Shown here in pieces: positions 35,801 through 47,800 of a stretch of 64,000 nt of DNA. The position numbers were made by a program, and so were the translations under genes. The notes beneath the pieces are model-generated. The model made no database searches. It saw nothing but the letters and a program-made list of their open reading frames with translations, and had not been told where the DNA came from. Source of the DNA: Eutreptiella sp. 'Long Island Sound 2002'. Taxonomy: Eukaryota > Euglenozoa > Euglenophyceae > Eutreptiales > Eutreptiaceae. The stretch covers positions 176,040,341-176,104,340 of the forward strand of contig OZ038378.1 in assembly GCA_964036045.1 (NCBI GenBank), read 5' to 3'. How positions within the stretch are numbered: position 1 is the first letter of the stretch; every line of letters starts with the position of its first letter.

Positions 35801-38800
35801 GGCCTCGATTTATAAAGTGACGGCGCTGTCTCTGGCCCAAACGAGCCTTTTCAAGGGCTGGAACATGGACACCTTGACATCCCTGTCCGCCAGAATGCAG
35901 CCGGTGCTGTTCCCACCAAACACGGTGGTCTTCACCAAGGATAAGTGGGAAGAAGCCGCGCGCTTTCTGTACGTTATTGCAAAGGTCCTGCTTGTAAGGT
36001 CAGGTCCTAGAGTTGCTGAGTAGTTGGGTGGGTGGTTCGGTGGGTGGGTTGCAGGAATAGACGTTGATAAGGCAAACCGGCAATCTGAGTCGTCTGATCT
36101 GAGCAACCCACTCTAGTAGACCTCATCCCTGTGAAGACGTGCGTGTTTGCGGGTGTGTGCGTATGTCCATTTCATCCACCGCACCCTTGCTTTGTGGTGG
36201 CCCGAATCTGGGGCAACTGGATTGTGCACAAGGGAAGCGCGTAAGCGACAGGTTCGGGTGTGATACACACTCGACAACAAGTGAGTGGGGGCCAGAGGGG
36301 CTCCAATAGCCTCATGACCTCGGAGGCCGACCTTAGGCTGCACTGGTCCACAAGCACAGAAGTGAAAGAAAAGCAACAAGAATTGAAACAAAGCAGATGG
36401 AACACGCACATGTTGGAGTGTGAGCACCACAGGCATGCACACAGAAGAGGTGATCTGAGGCTGGCGCAATGTTCTCATGAAATCAAGCAATTTAAGATAT
36501 TGTGAAACAAGCGCGAGGCACATTTCTCACAATCAGAGAGCACATCTACAGCTGGTGAAGTGGAGAGAAATAGTGGCCATGGGCTGGAGTTTCCTTTTTC
36601 GAGAGAGACCAGAACACATGAAAAAAACCAACACAGAACGCATCAAACCCTTCCCGCCTCTCGTCCAAAACAATCGGGCCGTTTTTCGGGCACCACAGAT
36701 GGCAGAGCTTGGATCCACAGCCATGCAAGGCGGGCCCAGGTCAGAACAAACATCGCTGATAATACTGTGCCTTGTGGTACCGCCAGTCCATGCGCCAGTT
36801 CATGTGCTTACCTTGGGGCTATTATGTAGTACACCCTACTTCTTTTATGTCACTGTACAGAGGAACAGACGCACAAACACAATGTCTGCCATCTCTCACA
36901 CAAAAACTCCCATTGTAGCCAGAGTGGCTCTACATTAAGTGGCCAGTGTAACCCATGCAGCCTGCTTCTATTTTGCAGAGAACTTCAATTTCACTTCACG
37001 CCTCATCAGTGATACAATCAATATTAGAGTAATTCAACAGCAACAGTATTTCTTGCAGGTCACTTTTGAAAGATATGAACACAGCTTTCGATCAATGCAC
37101 TCAATACACTGCCATCTTGGCCATTACAAAACCCCAGTCCGTGCTGATACACCACTGGTTCCTAGGCAGAGTTGCCGCTAACGTCCGGCAGCAAGTTGCA
37201 TCATCATCCGGCAGCTTCTGGCAGGGATTGGGTCATGTCCGGCAGCGTTCAGCAGGGTAATCACCACTCTCCCAGAAGCATAAATAGACGTTTTTAGGAG
37301 CCCCCCCTCCCCCCTTTGCCCCCTTCTGGGGGCTGTGGCAAAAATATGCGTAAAATAGTTTCACTGCTGTGCCCAAAATGTTGCTGCTGATCCACTGCGA
37401 CCAATGTGACCCTGTTGTCCATGTTGCATGCCTCCATCCTCACCGTACAAGTTTATGGCGGGATCACGCCAGTCTCGGGTCACACGGCCGGTGGTCTAGG
37501 CATCACACGGCTCACATTACCTGTTGAGTGACGCCATGCAACCAACAACTACGTCGAGCGACCTCCAGCAGAGGGTCAGGTCACGTCCGGTGGTGTGGCA
37601 GAGGGTTGCGGTCAGGTCCAGCGGACCCCGTTTTGTGTTCCTTGGCCATCTTGTCCACCCGACCGCCCATGACCGCAGACGTGCAAAACGGTCTTGCTGT
37701 GCCCTGGAGCCAATCCTTGGGGGCTCAATGCCACCGCGAGGTAGGTACCTGTAGCAACAGCTGGAGGTCCATCGTGTCAGCTTGGGACTGGTCACGCAAG
37801 GCCTGTACACTCTGCTGTCTGGGGGCTCGGGTGCACAGGTCCTGTACGCTGCACAGCGTCCAATTGGGGGCATAGAAGTCGCCCAGCTGATGGTAGCCCA
37901 GGGTCAGCGTCGTTTTGTGCACCGCGGGGGGCACGCTGGCATGTGTTGTGTGTGTTGGGGGGGGGGTGCATGTGTGTGACATGGAGCATTTTCTGGAACC
38001 CGCCGCATGAGGCACCCACTGCGTCAGTTACCCCTATCACCCCGAAACCGTGAACTGCTCAACTTGAGCTGTTAAAACGTCCAAGCACATGTGATGCAGA
38101 GCCAAATTTATTCTGTTGCCTTGGCCATGGATTTCAGGGGGTGCACATACCACTGGCGCTGGATGTGGGTCTATGTGGCGGAACTCATTCACTTGGAATT
38201 GCACTTCAAGAAAAAAGACCTTGTAGCAGAAGAAACTCTGATGTGTGTTGGGGGGGGGGGGCGTCTTGTTGAAATGAATCATTTCGGCCATGTGGGGCAG
38301 CCCAAGGAAGGGCACTCATGCAGCATCAGTGAGGGCACAGCCACTTGGGAGGAGTGTGTCAGGGTGGCCCAGAAAATATTTGTCCTTTCCCCAACAGCAC
38401 AAGGTGCTTTGAGGAGCAAAAGGCGGCAACATCTTCAGCAAGTTGACTGCATGAAATAAATGCCATTAATCTGGTGACGTGTAGAACTCCTCATGGGATG
38501 ATGTCCAAACATGGGCAAAGAGGGATTGACTGGTCCCATCAGCCTTCGTCGCTTGGGCGAGTCCCTCACTGACCATTACTGAACGATCTTTAACAGCCAT
38601 TATCAACCCAGCAGCAGCAGCGGTGGCGGCGCCGCCTATGGCAGCAACAACAGCATTGCCAACAGCAACAGCAATGACAGCAATCTTCGTCACCAGTTTG
38701 GATCCAACTGGTGACGAATGTTAATGTTCTTGTTTACTGGGCTTAGCTGTAACCTGCTCTCAATACATGAAATACATGAAAGCCACACGTACGTTCCACC

Positions 38801-41800
38801 TTTCATTAGCCTGTGTGAGATATGGCGCTGCTGTATTGGTGTTTAGATGTTTCGCGGAGGGTGTCACAGGGTGCACTGCCCCCTGCACTGCTGCTACCTG
38901 CGGTCCTCCAGGGCAACTGCAAAGTGTTCGACCCCGAAGACGACTCCCAGTACACCGTCGCGGCTACTGGGGACATGATTGGGGAGCGGGCTTGCATCTT
39001 CTTGGAGTCCCAGTGCAAATCTGTAACGACACTGAATACCGTTCAAGCGTGGGTATTGGCGAATCCCTTTGCTTTCCCTCTTTACCCCCTTGCCTGGCGT
39101 TGCTGGTACACTCGTGCCACCCACCATCAAATCGCAATCTGCCTTTGTTTACCCCCCCCCCCCCACCCCCCCCAACCCACTGCCTAGTGTTTGGATCAAA
39201 AATGATCCGGATCACCTACCCCATAACCCCCCCCCCCCGGTGCCTGTTGCACGGAAGAAACAAAAAGGTTTTGCATTTGTTCAAAGCGTATTACCATGGA
39301 ATCGAAGCATGAAACGAACGCGGCGGATGTTGTCATCCGATTGGTGCTGACGCTTGGAAACACTTGGACACACAGTTGGTGCCGCACTGTGAGAAAAAAT
39401 CGTTCCATGTCATCACCGGAGGCTATCTGTGAATTCGAGAGAAGCACCCTCTAAAGCAAAAGCAAATGCCCAAAAATTGCAGGAAAATACGAGAAATTGC
39501 GAAATTGCGGGAAATTGCAAACCCCCCGCTCTACCAGGCACCAAAGCAGCTGCCTCAGGGTTGAGGAGGGTTGCATGCGCTGTCGCAATTTTCCCGCAAT
39601 TTTCCTGCATTTCCCGCAATTCCCTCAATTTATCGCAATTGGATTGCAAGGTCCATGACCACCAAAAAGAAAAATCCCCCCCCCGCCCCACCTATTTGGT
39701 CGCTCCCCGGACTGCTGCACACATGGCACCGATCCAAAAGGTCCCGCTGCACTCCAAACACAAATTGCGCGAAGCTGTATTGCCCTTGCCCCCCCGTCCC
39801 CCCCCGGCCCCATGAGCAGCCCTTCCCGTCTTCAGCAACACGATATTTTGTTTCGCGAAGTACAGCCTGAGGTCTTGACTGGCACGCAGTTGGCCGACGG
39901 TTGCAGCGCTCAACAGACGGCGTTCGTTGGTCAACCGCCGGTCAGTGATTGCCAATCGACGCGGGGTAGCCCCCAACGGACAGCATTCGTTGGTTGGCCA
40001 GTGCTTGGCTGAGGTCCAGGCCCAAGGACTGCCCTGCCTCGTTCCTCTGTCTCGCCTCAAGCGCGCTCATGCCCTCCCTGCCCTGCCCTTTCCCAGGCGC
40101 CTGCTCGCCCTTCGCATTCCCTTTGGCAGAAACTCATGAAGTCCGATGTCATGGATGCGATGCTCCTTCATCCCGACGCTTACCTCAAGGCCAAGGCGCG
40201 TCTCAATGAGCAATTTGCTGCGGCCATGCGCAAGCCCCCCATTGAGACCTTTTACGCAGCCCATCCCTTCCTGAACACCCTCTCGCAGCCCATCGTCCAG
40301 AAGTTCTACGATTGCCTGTGGCCCCGTGTTGTGGAGCCCCAGGCTGCCATTGTCAGTGCTGGCGAAAAGGTGCGTTGGGAAAAATCTTGAGGGACTTTAT
40401 AGTAGCACTAAAGCAACATTTCTTGACGGGGCAGGATTGGTTTGTGTGAGGGCATTGAGTCATTTTGCGGAGTGGGTGAGCCGGGGAGCCGGGCAATCGG
40501 GACTGCCAACAGTCTTTGCTGGTGGATGAAGCAAGGCACCGGGGGGGGGGGAGCGACTCCGCGGGTCCTAGGACGCCAACTACCCCTGCCCCCCCCCCCC
40601 CCCCAAGGGGCCTCTGGCCAATAGTTAGTTGCCAAAGATGTCGCCCTTTGGTGTCCATGGGCGCTCCATGAACACTAAAGGTGCCCTAAGGAAAATTTTG
40701 TCCACTTTGCACCCCAACACTATCCTTAAACCCAACCTCGACTCTAACGCCGACCGCAACCCTCAGCCTACTCCTAACCAAGATTGAATATTAGGACCCA
40801 GCTCGTGGGGGAAGAACATCGTCTAGGAGACTTCAACGACAAATGAGGTGCGCACTGGAAAGTGGATGAGAGCGGCTCAAAAGTGGCTCAAAATGAGCTG
40901 TATTCATTCGTTTGGTCACCACAACTGGACTAGGATCATGTTTGGAAAACCATGGTTTTGACCCGTTTTTTCAGCCATCTGTGGTCCCAAATTGGCCCAT
41001 TTTCAAGGCCCTTTTGGCCTTGAGACTTCCCAAATTGGCTCATTTTCAAGGCCCTTTCGGCCTTGAGAGGGGCCAAAATTGCTCAACATGGGCTCAAAAT
41101 GGGCTCATTCCACTTGTTTGTGCACCCCAAATAGTCCAAAAGTATCTTTGGAAAAACATATTTTTGATCCATTTTTGACTGCATTTTGGTCGCAAAACAA
41201 CCCATTTCCAAGGCATTTTGTGACTCGGAGTGGCCCAATTGGCTTGCAATGGGCTCCAAATGGGCTCATGTCACTTGTTTAGGCACTCCAAATGGTCTAG
41301 GATCATTTTTGAAAAAACCCATCTTTGACCCATTTTCGACCCATTTTTTGTCCCAAAACAGCCCATTTTTAAGGCATTTTGGGATTTTAGGAGGGCCAAA
41401 ACGGGCCACCACGAGCTCAAAACGCGCCAAAAACACTTGTTTTGGCATTCCATGTGGTCTAGGATCATTTTTGAAAAAAGTCATTTTTTGGCACCCGGTG
41501 GACCTTGTCGACCCATTTTGGCACCCACCTCTTTGGGCTACCTCTTGCAGCTTGCCGCAGCCCACTGGGCCTAGGTACGGGGGTCTAGGCGTCGGTTAGG
41601 GCAATTTTGAGGGGTGGAAACCACCAAAAGTGGGTGGCTGCTGGTGGATTTGGTGCGCTCGCAATCGCGTTTTGAGCCACGTAGCCCAAGATATGGTTTG
41701 TTTTTGGTTTGGGGCTGTCGGCGGCCAATGTGCACAAACTGTACGGTCTTCGGGGGCCTTTTGGGGGCGGTTCGCGGACATATTGTGGAGTTGGGGGGCC

Positions 41801-44800
41801 CTAGAGGGCCCTTCGGCACGGGGAAGTCTAGCTGCATTTGTAGAGTAGCCACTATTTCCCTTCATTTGGCTGTTTTCAACAAGTTCTAGGGCGGTTTTGG
41901 GCCAAAAAAAGGCTGATTTTGGCCCTAAATTGCAGATTTTGAAATGGAGGTCCGGCAATTGCGGCACCTGTTCCCGGCCGCCAACGTTGAGTTTATGGCT
42001 CATACTTTGTGTGGTTTTCCCTCACACCCATACGTAGCATCCACCAGAATTTTGGCCGAATTTGAAGCACCATGACTGAGCTGTGATTTTCCCCCATTTT
42101 GTGTGTGCTTGCTTGCTGCTTGCTGCTTGCTTGCTGCTTGCTTGCCAAACCTCTCAGGTCCAACCTAGACGCTAAGGAGGGTTATAAAACCAAGAATGGT
42201 TCCACCAGCTCGGTGACCCTACCCCTGACCCTAGCCCTAACCCTAACCAAAATTGAATATTGGGACTGAGCTGGTGGGGGAAGGAACATCGCCTTGGATA
42301 CTTTAACAACGAATGCGGTACACACTAGACAGTGGATGAGAGCGGCTCAAAAGGTGCTCAAAATGAGCTGTATTCATCCGTTTGGGCACCACAACTGGTC
42401 TTTCAAAAATGATCCTCGTCCAGTTGTGGTGCCCAAACGGATGAATATAGCTCATTTTCAGCCCCTTTTGAGCCGCTCTCATCCACTTTCCAGTGTGTAC
42501 CTCATTTGTTGTTAAAGTCTCCAAGACGATGTTCCTTCCCCCTCCAGCTCGGTCCCAATATTAAATCGTGGGTTTGGTTTGGGGCTGTCGACGACCAATG
42601 TGCACTAATTCCCGGGCTTTTGGGGGCCTTTTGGGGGTGGTTTGTGGACATATTGTGGAGTTAGAGGGCCCCAGAGGGCCCTTCAGCACGAGGAAGTCTA
42701 GCTGCATGTGTAGAGTAGCCACTATTTCCCTTTATTTGGCCGTTTTCAGCAGGTTCTAGGGCGGTTTTGGGCAAAAAAGGCTGATTTTGACCCCCAAGTT
42801 GCATATTTAGAAGGGAGGTCCGGCACTTGCGACGCCCGTTTCCGGCCGCCACCGTTGAGTTTCCGGCTCATACTTTGTGTGGTTGTCCCTCACACCCATA
42901 GGTAGCATCCACCAAAATTTTGGCGGAATGCAAAGCACCACGATAGAGCTGTGATTTTCCCCCATTTCGCGCGTGCTTGCTGCCTACTGCTTGCTGCTTG
43001 CTTGCTGCTTGCTTGCTGCTTGCTTGCCAAACCTGTTAGGTCCACCCTAGACACTAAAGAGGGTTATAAAACCAAGACTGGTTCCACCAGCTCGGTGAGC
43101 CTAGCCCTAGCTCTCACCCTAGGCTAGGGTCAGAGTGAGTGTTGGGGTCCAAAATGGAGAGCAATGATGTGGCAAAAGCAGCCATGAAAGAAATTCTCGG
43201 GATCTTGTTCAGCCCAATCAACATGGTTGGCATGGACAAACCAGCTAGCTGCAAAGGTTAGGGGTAGGTTTATGGTGATGGTATGGTTACAGGGAGGGCA
43301 AGGGGAGGTAAGAGAGGCCTGTGCCCCCCCCCCCCAACCACCCCAAATTGCCCCACCTGGATCCCCCCCCCCCACCCGAAATCGCTCCGCCTGCCCCCCC
43401 CCCCCCAACCCACCCTCCCAGAGCCCCCTCCCCCCGCCGCCCCTCCTAGACCCCCCCTGGTGCCCTGGCACCAGTCTAAAAACCCTCAGGATGGTAGCTA
43501 GCGGGACAGTTCCCGTATGCACTGCCAACGCGAGAGAACGAGGGTGAGGGCAACGAACAGGGAGCCAACCTCGTCCTGCGATACCCATAGCACAATACAT
43601 CGATTCCCGGAGCGTACCAAATCCTTGGTGGCGCGAATCGCAGCATGGGACGATTCCCATGGATGGTAATCGCTAGGGAGAGAGGTAGCTCCGGGGCCCA
43701 GAAACTTCCAACAGAGCGCGAGATCCAGCGGACCGACGATCCGAGTCAGAGACCCCGGTGCCTAGGCGTAACGCCGGCACTGTGACACGAGGGTGGACTC
43801 GCGGAACCTGGGAGCGTGGCCTGCCGCCAGCAGTGCGAAAAGATGGCGGACGGGACGTGGCGATCCATCGTTCAGAGTCAGAGACCCTGGTGCCTCGGCA
43901 TATAGCCGGCATTGCGACACGAGGGTAGACTCGAAGAGAAAGGGAGCGAGGCCAACCGCCAAAAGTGCGTTGAGCACGCAGACGGGACGAAACCAGAGAC
44001 AGCGGAGCCCCACGAGCAGCAAGGCATGGGGCAACACAACAACCAAGGACGACAACACACAGAGCAGGGAAGCCATCACGAGCGGCAGAGCGGTCGGCAA
44101 CGCAGCACCCGCAAGCAGCCGCACGAGGGGCGCAGGAGCGCCCATGAGTCCGGGCATAGGCGTCAGCGGAGCCCCACAATTGGCAGAGCAGGAGGCAGCA
44201 CGGCCGCCCGGAAAGATAGCGGAGGCAGTGAAGCGCCCACGAGCAGCAGTCGCACAAAGGGCCGAGGAGCGCCCACGAGCCCAAGCATAGGAGACAGCGG
44301 AGCGGCCAAGGGCGATAGAGCGATCGGCAGCGAAGCGCCCACAAGCCGTCGCACAAGGGGCGGAGGAGCGCCCCGGAGCTCAAGCGCCAGCGACGGTGGA
44401 GCCCCACGAGCAGCACAGCAGGAGGCCGCACAGCGGCCAAGAAAGGCCAAGAAAGACATCGCAAGGAGAAGAGGAGCCATCAAGAGCAGCAACGTGATAG
44501 GCAGCAAAGCGCCCACGAGCAGTCACACCAAGGGAAGAGGAGCGCTCACGAGCCCAGGCACAAGCGACGGCGCAGCACCATGAGCAGCAGAGCAGAGCAG
44601 GAGGCGGCACAACGACCAAGACAGACCGCGCACGGAGCAGGGGGCGACCATGAGCGGCAGAGCAATAGGTAATGAGGCGTCCACGAGCCGTCGCGCAAGG
44701 GGCGGAGGAGCACCCACGAGTCAAGGTGTAAGCGATAGAGGGGCCCCATGGGCGGCGGAGCATGAGGCAACACGACAACCAAGAAGGACAACGCTCGGAG

Positions 44801-47800
44801 CAGGGGAGCCAACGAGAGCGCCAGAGCGGTAGGCAGCGAAGCGCCCATGAGCACACGCACAAGGGGCGGGGGAGGGGGAACACCCACGGGCCCAGGCAAA
44901 AGCGACGGCGGAGCCACGGGAGCAGTAGAGCAAGAAGCAACACACCATGGGGCAGGAGAGCGGCCGAGAGCGGCGGAGCGATAGTCAGCAAAGCGCCCAC
45001 GAGACGTCACACTAGAGGCACGAGAGCGCCCACAAGCCCCGGCGCAAGAGACAGAGGAGGCCCACGAGAAGCGGAGCAGGAGACAGCGCCTCCAAAGACT
45101 CACTCAAAAACTCACGAAGCAGAGGAGCGGTCCACGACGGCAGAGCACAGGGTAGATAGGCGCCCACGAGCAGTCGCACGAGGGTGGCGGGGCGCCCATG
45201 AGCCCAGACATCAGCCACAACGGAGCCCTGCAAGCAATGGAGCAAGTGGCAACACAACGAACGAGAAAGACGGCGCAAGGGGCAGGAGAGCGACAGGCAG
45301 CGGCAACACAACAGGCAGCAAAACGCCCACGGGAGGTCACACAAGGAGCAGAAGAGCACCCACGAGCCCGGGCATGGGCGAAAGCGGAGCCCAACGAGCA
45401 GCAAAGCAGGAGGCAGCACGGCAACCTAGACAAATAGCGAGCATAGCAGATGAGCGAGGAGGATCAGCGGAGCAAAAGGCAGCAAAACACCCGCGGGACG
45501 TCGCACAAGGGGCACACGAGTGCCCAGGAGCAAGCAATAGGGGTGCCCTTGGTTAAACAGAGCAGGAGGTAGCACAGCAACCTCACGAGATAGCGCACGG
45601 AGCACGGGAGCAAACAAAACCGGCACAGCGACAGGCAACAAAGCGCCCACGAGCACACGCACGAAGGGCGGAGGGGTGCCCACAAGCCCAAGCGAAAGCC
45701 ACAACGACAGCGAAGCGCCTACGAGCCGGCGCACAAGAGCACCCACAAGCCCGGGGATAAGTGATAGCGGAGCCTGAGGCGCGGCAGAGCAGGAGGTACC
45801 ATAGCGACATCGAGAGACAACACACAGAGTAGAGGAGCGACCGAGAGCGGGGGGGCTACAGGCAGCAAAGAGCCCACGAGCAGTCGCACAAAGGGCGGAG
45901 GAGCGCCCACGGGCCCAGACAGAGGCGATAGCGAAGCCCCACGAGCAGCAGCAGCAAGAGGCGGCACGGCGACCAGGAAAGAAGGCACACGGAGCAGTAG
46001 AGCGACCGGGAGCGGCAGAGCGATAGGCAGCAAAGCGCCCACGAGCAGTCACACAAGGAACGGAGGGGCGCCCATGGGCCAAGGTGTACGCGACGTCGGA
46101 GCCCCACGGGCAGCAGGGCAGGAGGCAGCACAGGAAACCCGGAAGACGGCACCCGGAGCGGGGTAGCGCTCAAGAGCGGCGGAGCAATAAGCAGCAAAGT
46201 GTCCACGAGCCGTCGCACTACGGGCAAGGGGGCACCCGCAAGCTTAGGCGTAGGCGACAGCGGAGCCTCGGGAGCAGTAGAGCCGGAGGCGGCACAGTAA
46301 CAGCGAAAGACGGCGCACAGAGCAAAGGAGCAACCGAGAGCAGAGGGGCACAAGGCAGCGAAGCGCGCACATGCATTTGCATGAAGGGCAGAGAAGCGCC
46401 CACGAGCAACAGAGCAGGAGGCACCGTGGCAACCAAGAACGACGGCGCGCGGAGCCGAGGAGCGACTACGAGCGGCAGAGCTCCAGGCAGCGCAGCGCCC
46501 ACGAGCCGGCGCACACGAGGCGGAGGAGCGCCCACAAGCCCGGGGATAAGCGATAGCTGAACGTTGCTGAACGTTGCTGACAGTGGTATCATTTATTACT
46601 ATCTACTCCAAAAAATGTTTGTTTGTTTGTTTGATTTGTTTGCCTGCCTGTCTTGTCCATCTGTCTGTTTTTCCAGTCCATCCGTCCATCCGTCCATCTG
46701 CCTCTTTGTTTGTCTTCCTGTCTCTCTGTCTGCAATGCTCAGCAGCATCGCAAAACGTACGCATTGCTGTAGTATTTCAATCCTGCATTTAAATGCCACA
46801 ACAGTGCAATGCCTCATTGCAACAATGCTCGTCACTTGCGTAGTAATGCACTGCCAAAGCGCAACTGGGACAGCAATGCGCTGTCACAGTGCAGGGATGC
46901 TCAGCTGTAGCACGGCATTTCATACCTGACAGGGGTTTTGCGGACAACATGTCCATGTGCAAACGGGGTATTGTGAACACCAACGGCATGCACTGCAATA
47001 GTGCCATTGTGCAGCCATGCTCATAGCAGTGCTGCACTATACTGCCACAGTGCAGCAATGCTCGGCAGTGCTGTGATTGAGCATTTGTGCACAGTGAGCA
47101 TGCACTGCGATTGATGAATGTCGCTGCACAGTGGCAAAACATTGCTGTGTTATGGTTGAGCATACCGCACAGTGGTGGTGCACTGCTCGCGGATGCTGCC
47201 AACTCTAGCGTCGGCAATACCCTTCGACTCGAACCAGGGGCCGTTATTCAGCAGTCCAGCTGCATGACCACTGCACATGGTGGCTGTCCCAGCAAAGAAA
47301 AGGCCTGTGATCCGCTGAGCCATTGGCCGCAGGGTCCAGCCCGTGGTACTCCACCTTTAAAACACCCCACATGCCTTGCTGGGTACCCAAAACATGTGGT
47401 CTTCTTCTGTCATTGCAGTCAAATCATTTCCTGCTCTTTTAAACCACGTTGCACATGGAGGTATGATTCCCGTTTCTTCAATTGTGAGTCGAATCTGCGG
47501 ATCAGACGTTGAAGAACATGCAACAGCAAACGAAAGCACGGAGCAACAGCACGGCAGAGCATACAGCACAGCATAGAGCACAGCATATAGCATAGCACAG
47601 CACAGCGCAACACAGCATACAGCACAGCACAGCACAGCATACAGCACAGTGCAGCACAGTGTAGCACAGCACAGCACAGCACAGCACAGCACTGCACAGT
47701 ATACCGCACAGTGCAGCACAGCACAGCACAGCACAGCACAGCACAGCACAGCACAGTGCAGTACAGCGCAGCACAACAGAGTGCAGCACAGCACAGCACA

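Noticed and set aside
42228-42248. Telomere-like CCCTAACCCTAACC as a telomere or chromosome-fusion scar
   Set aside because: Only two to three units are present, at the end of a duplicated repeat; too short to claim an interstitial telomere.
43673-46353. Many 100-260-codon frames on both strands in the ~165-bp satellite
   Set aside because: They are repetitive translations of a GC-rich tandem repeat in several frames at once, with no domain.
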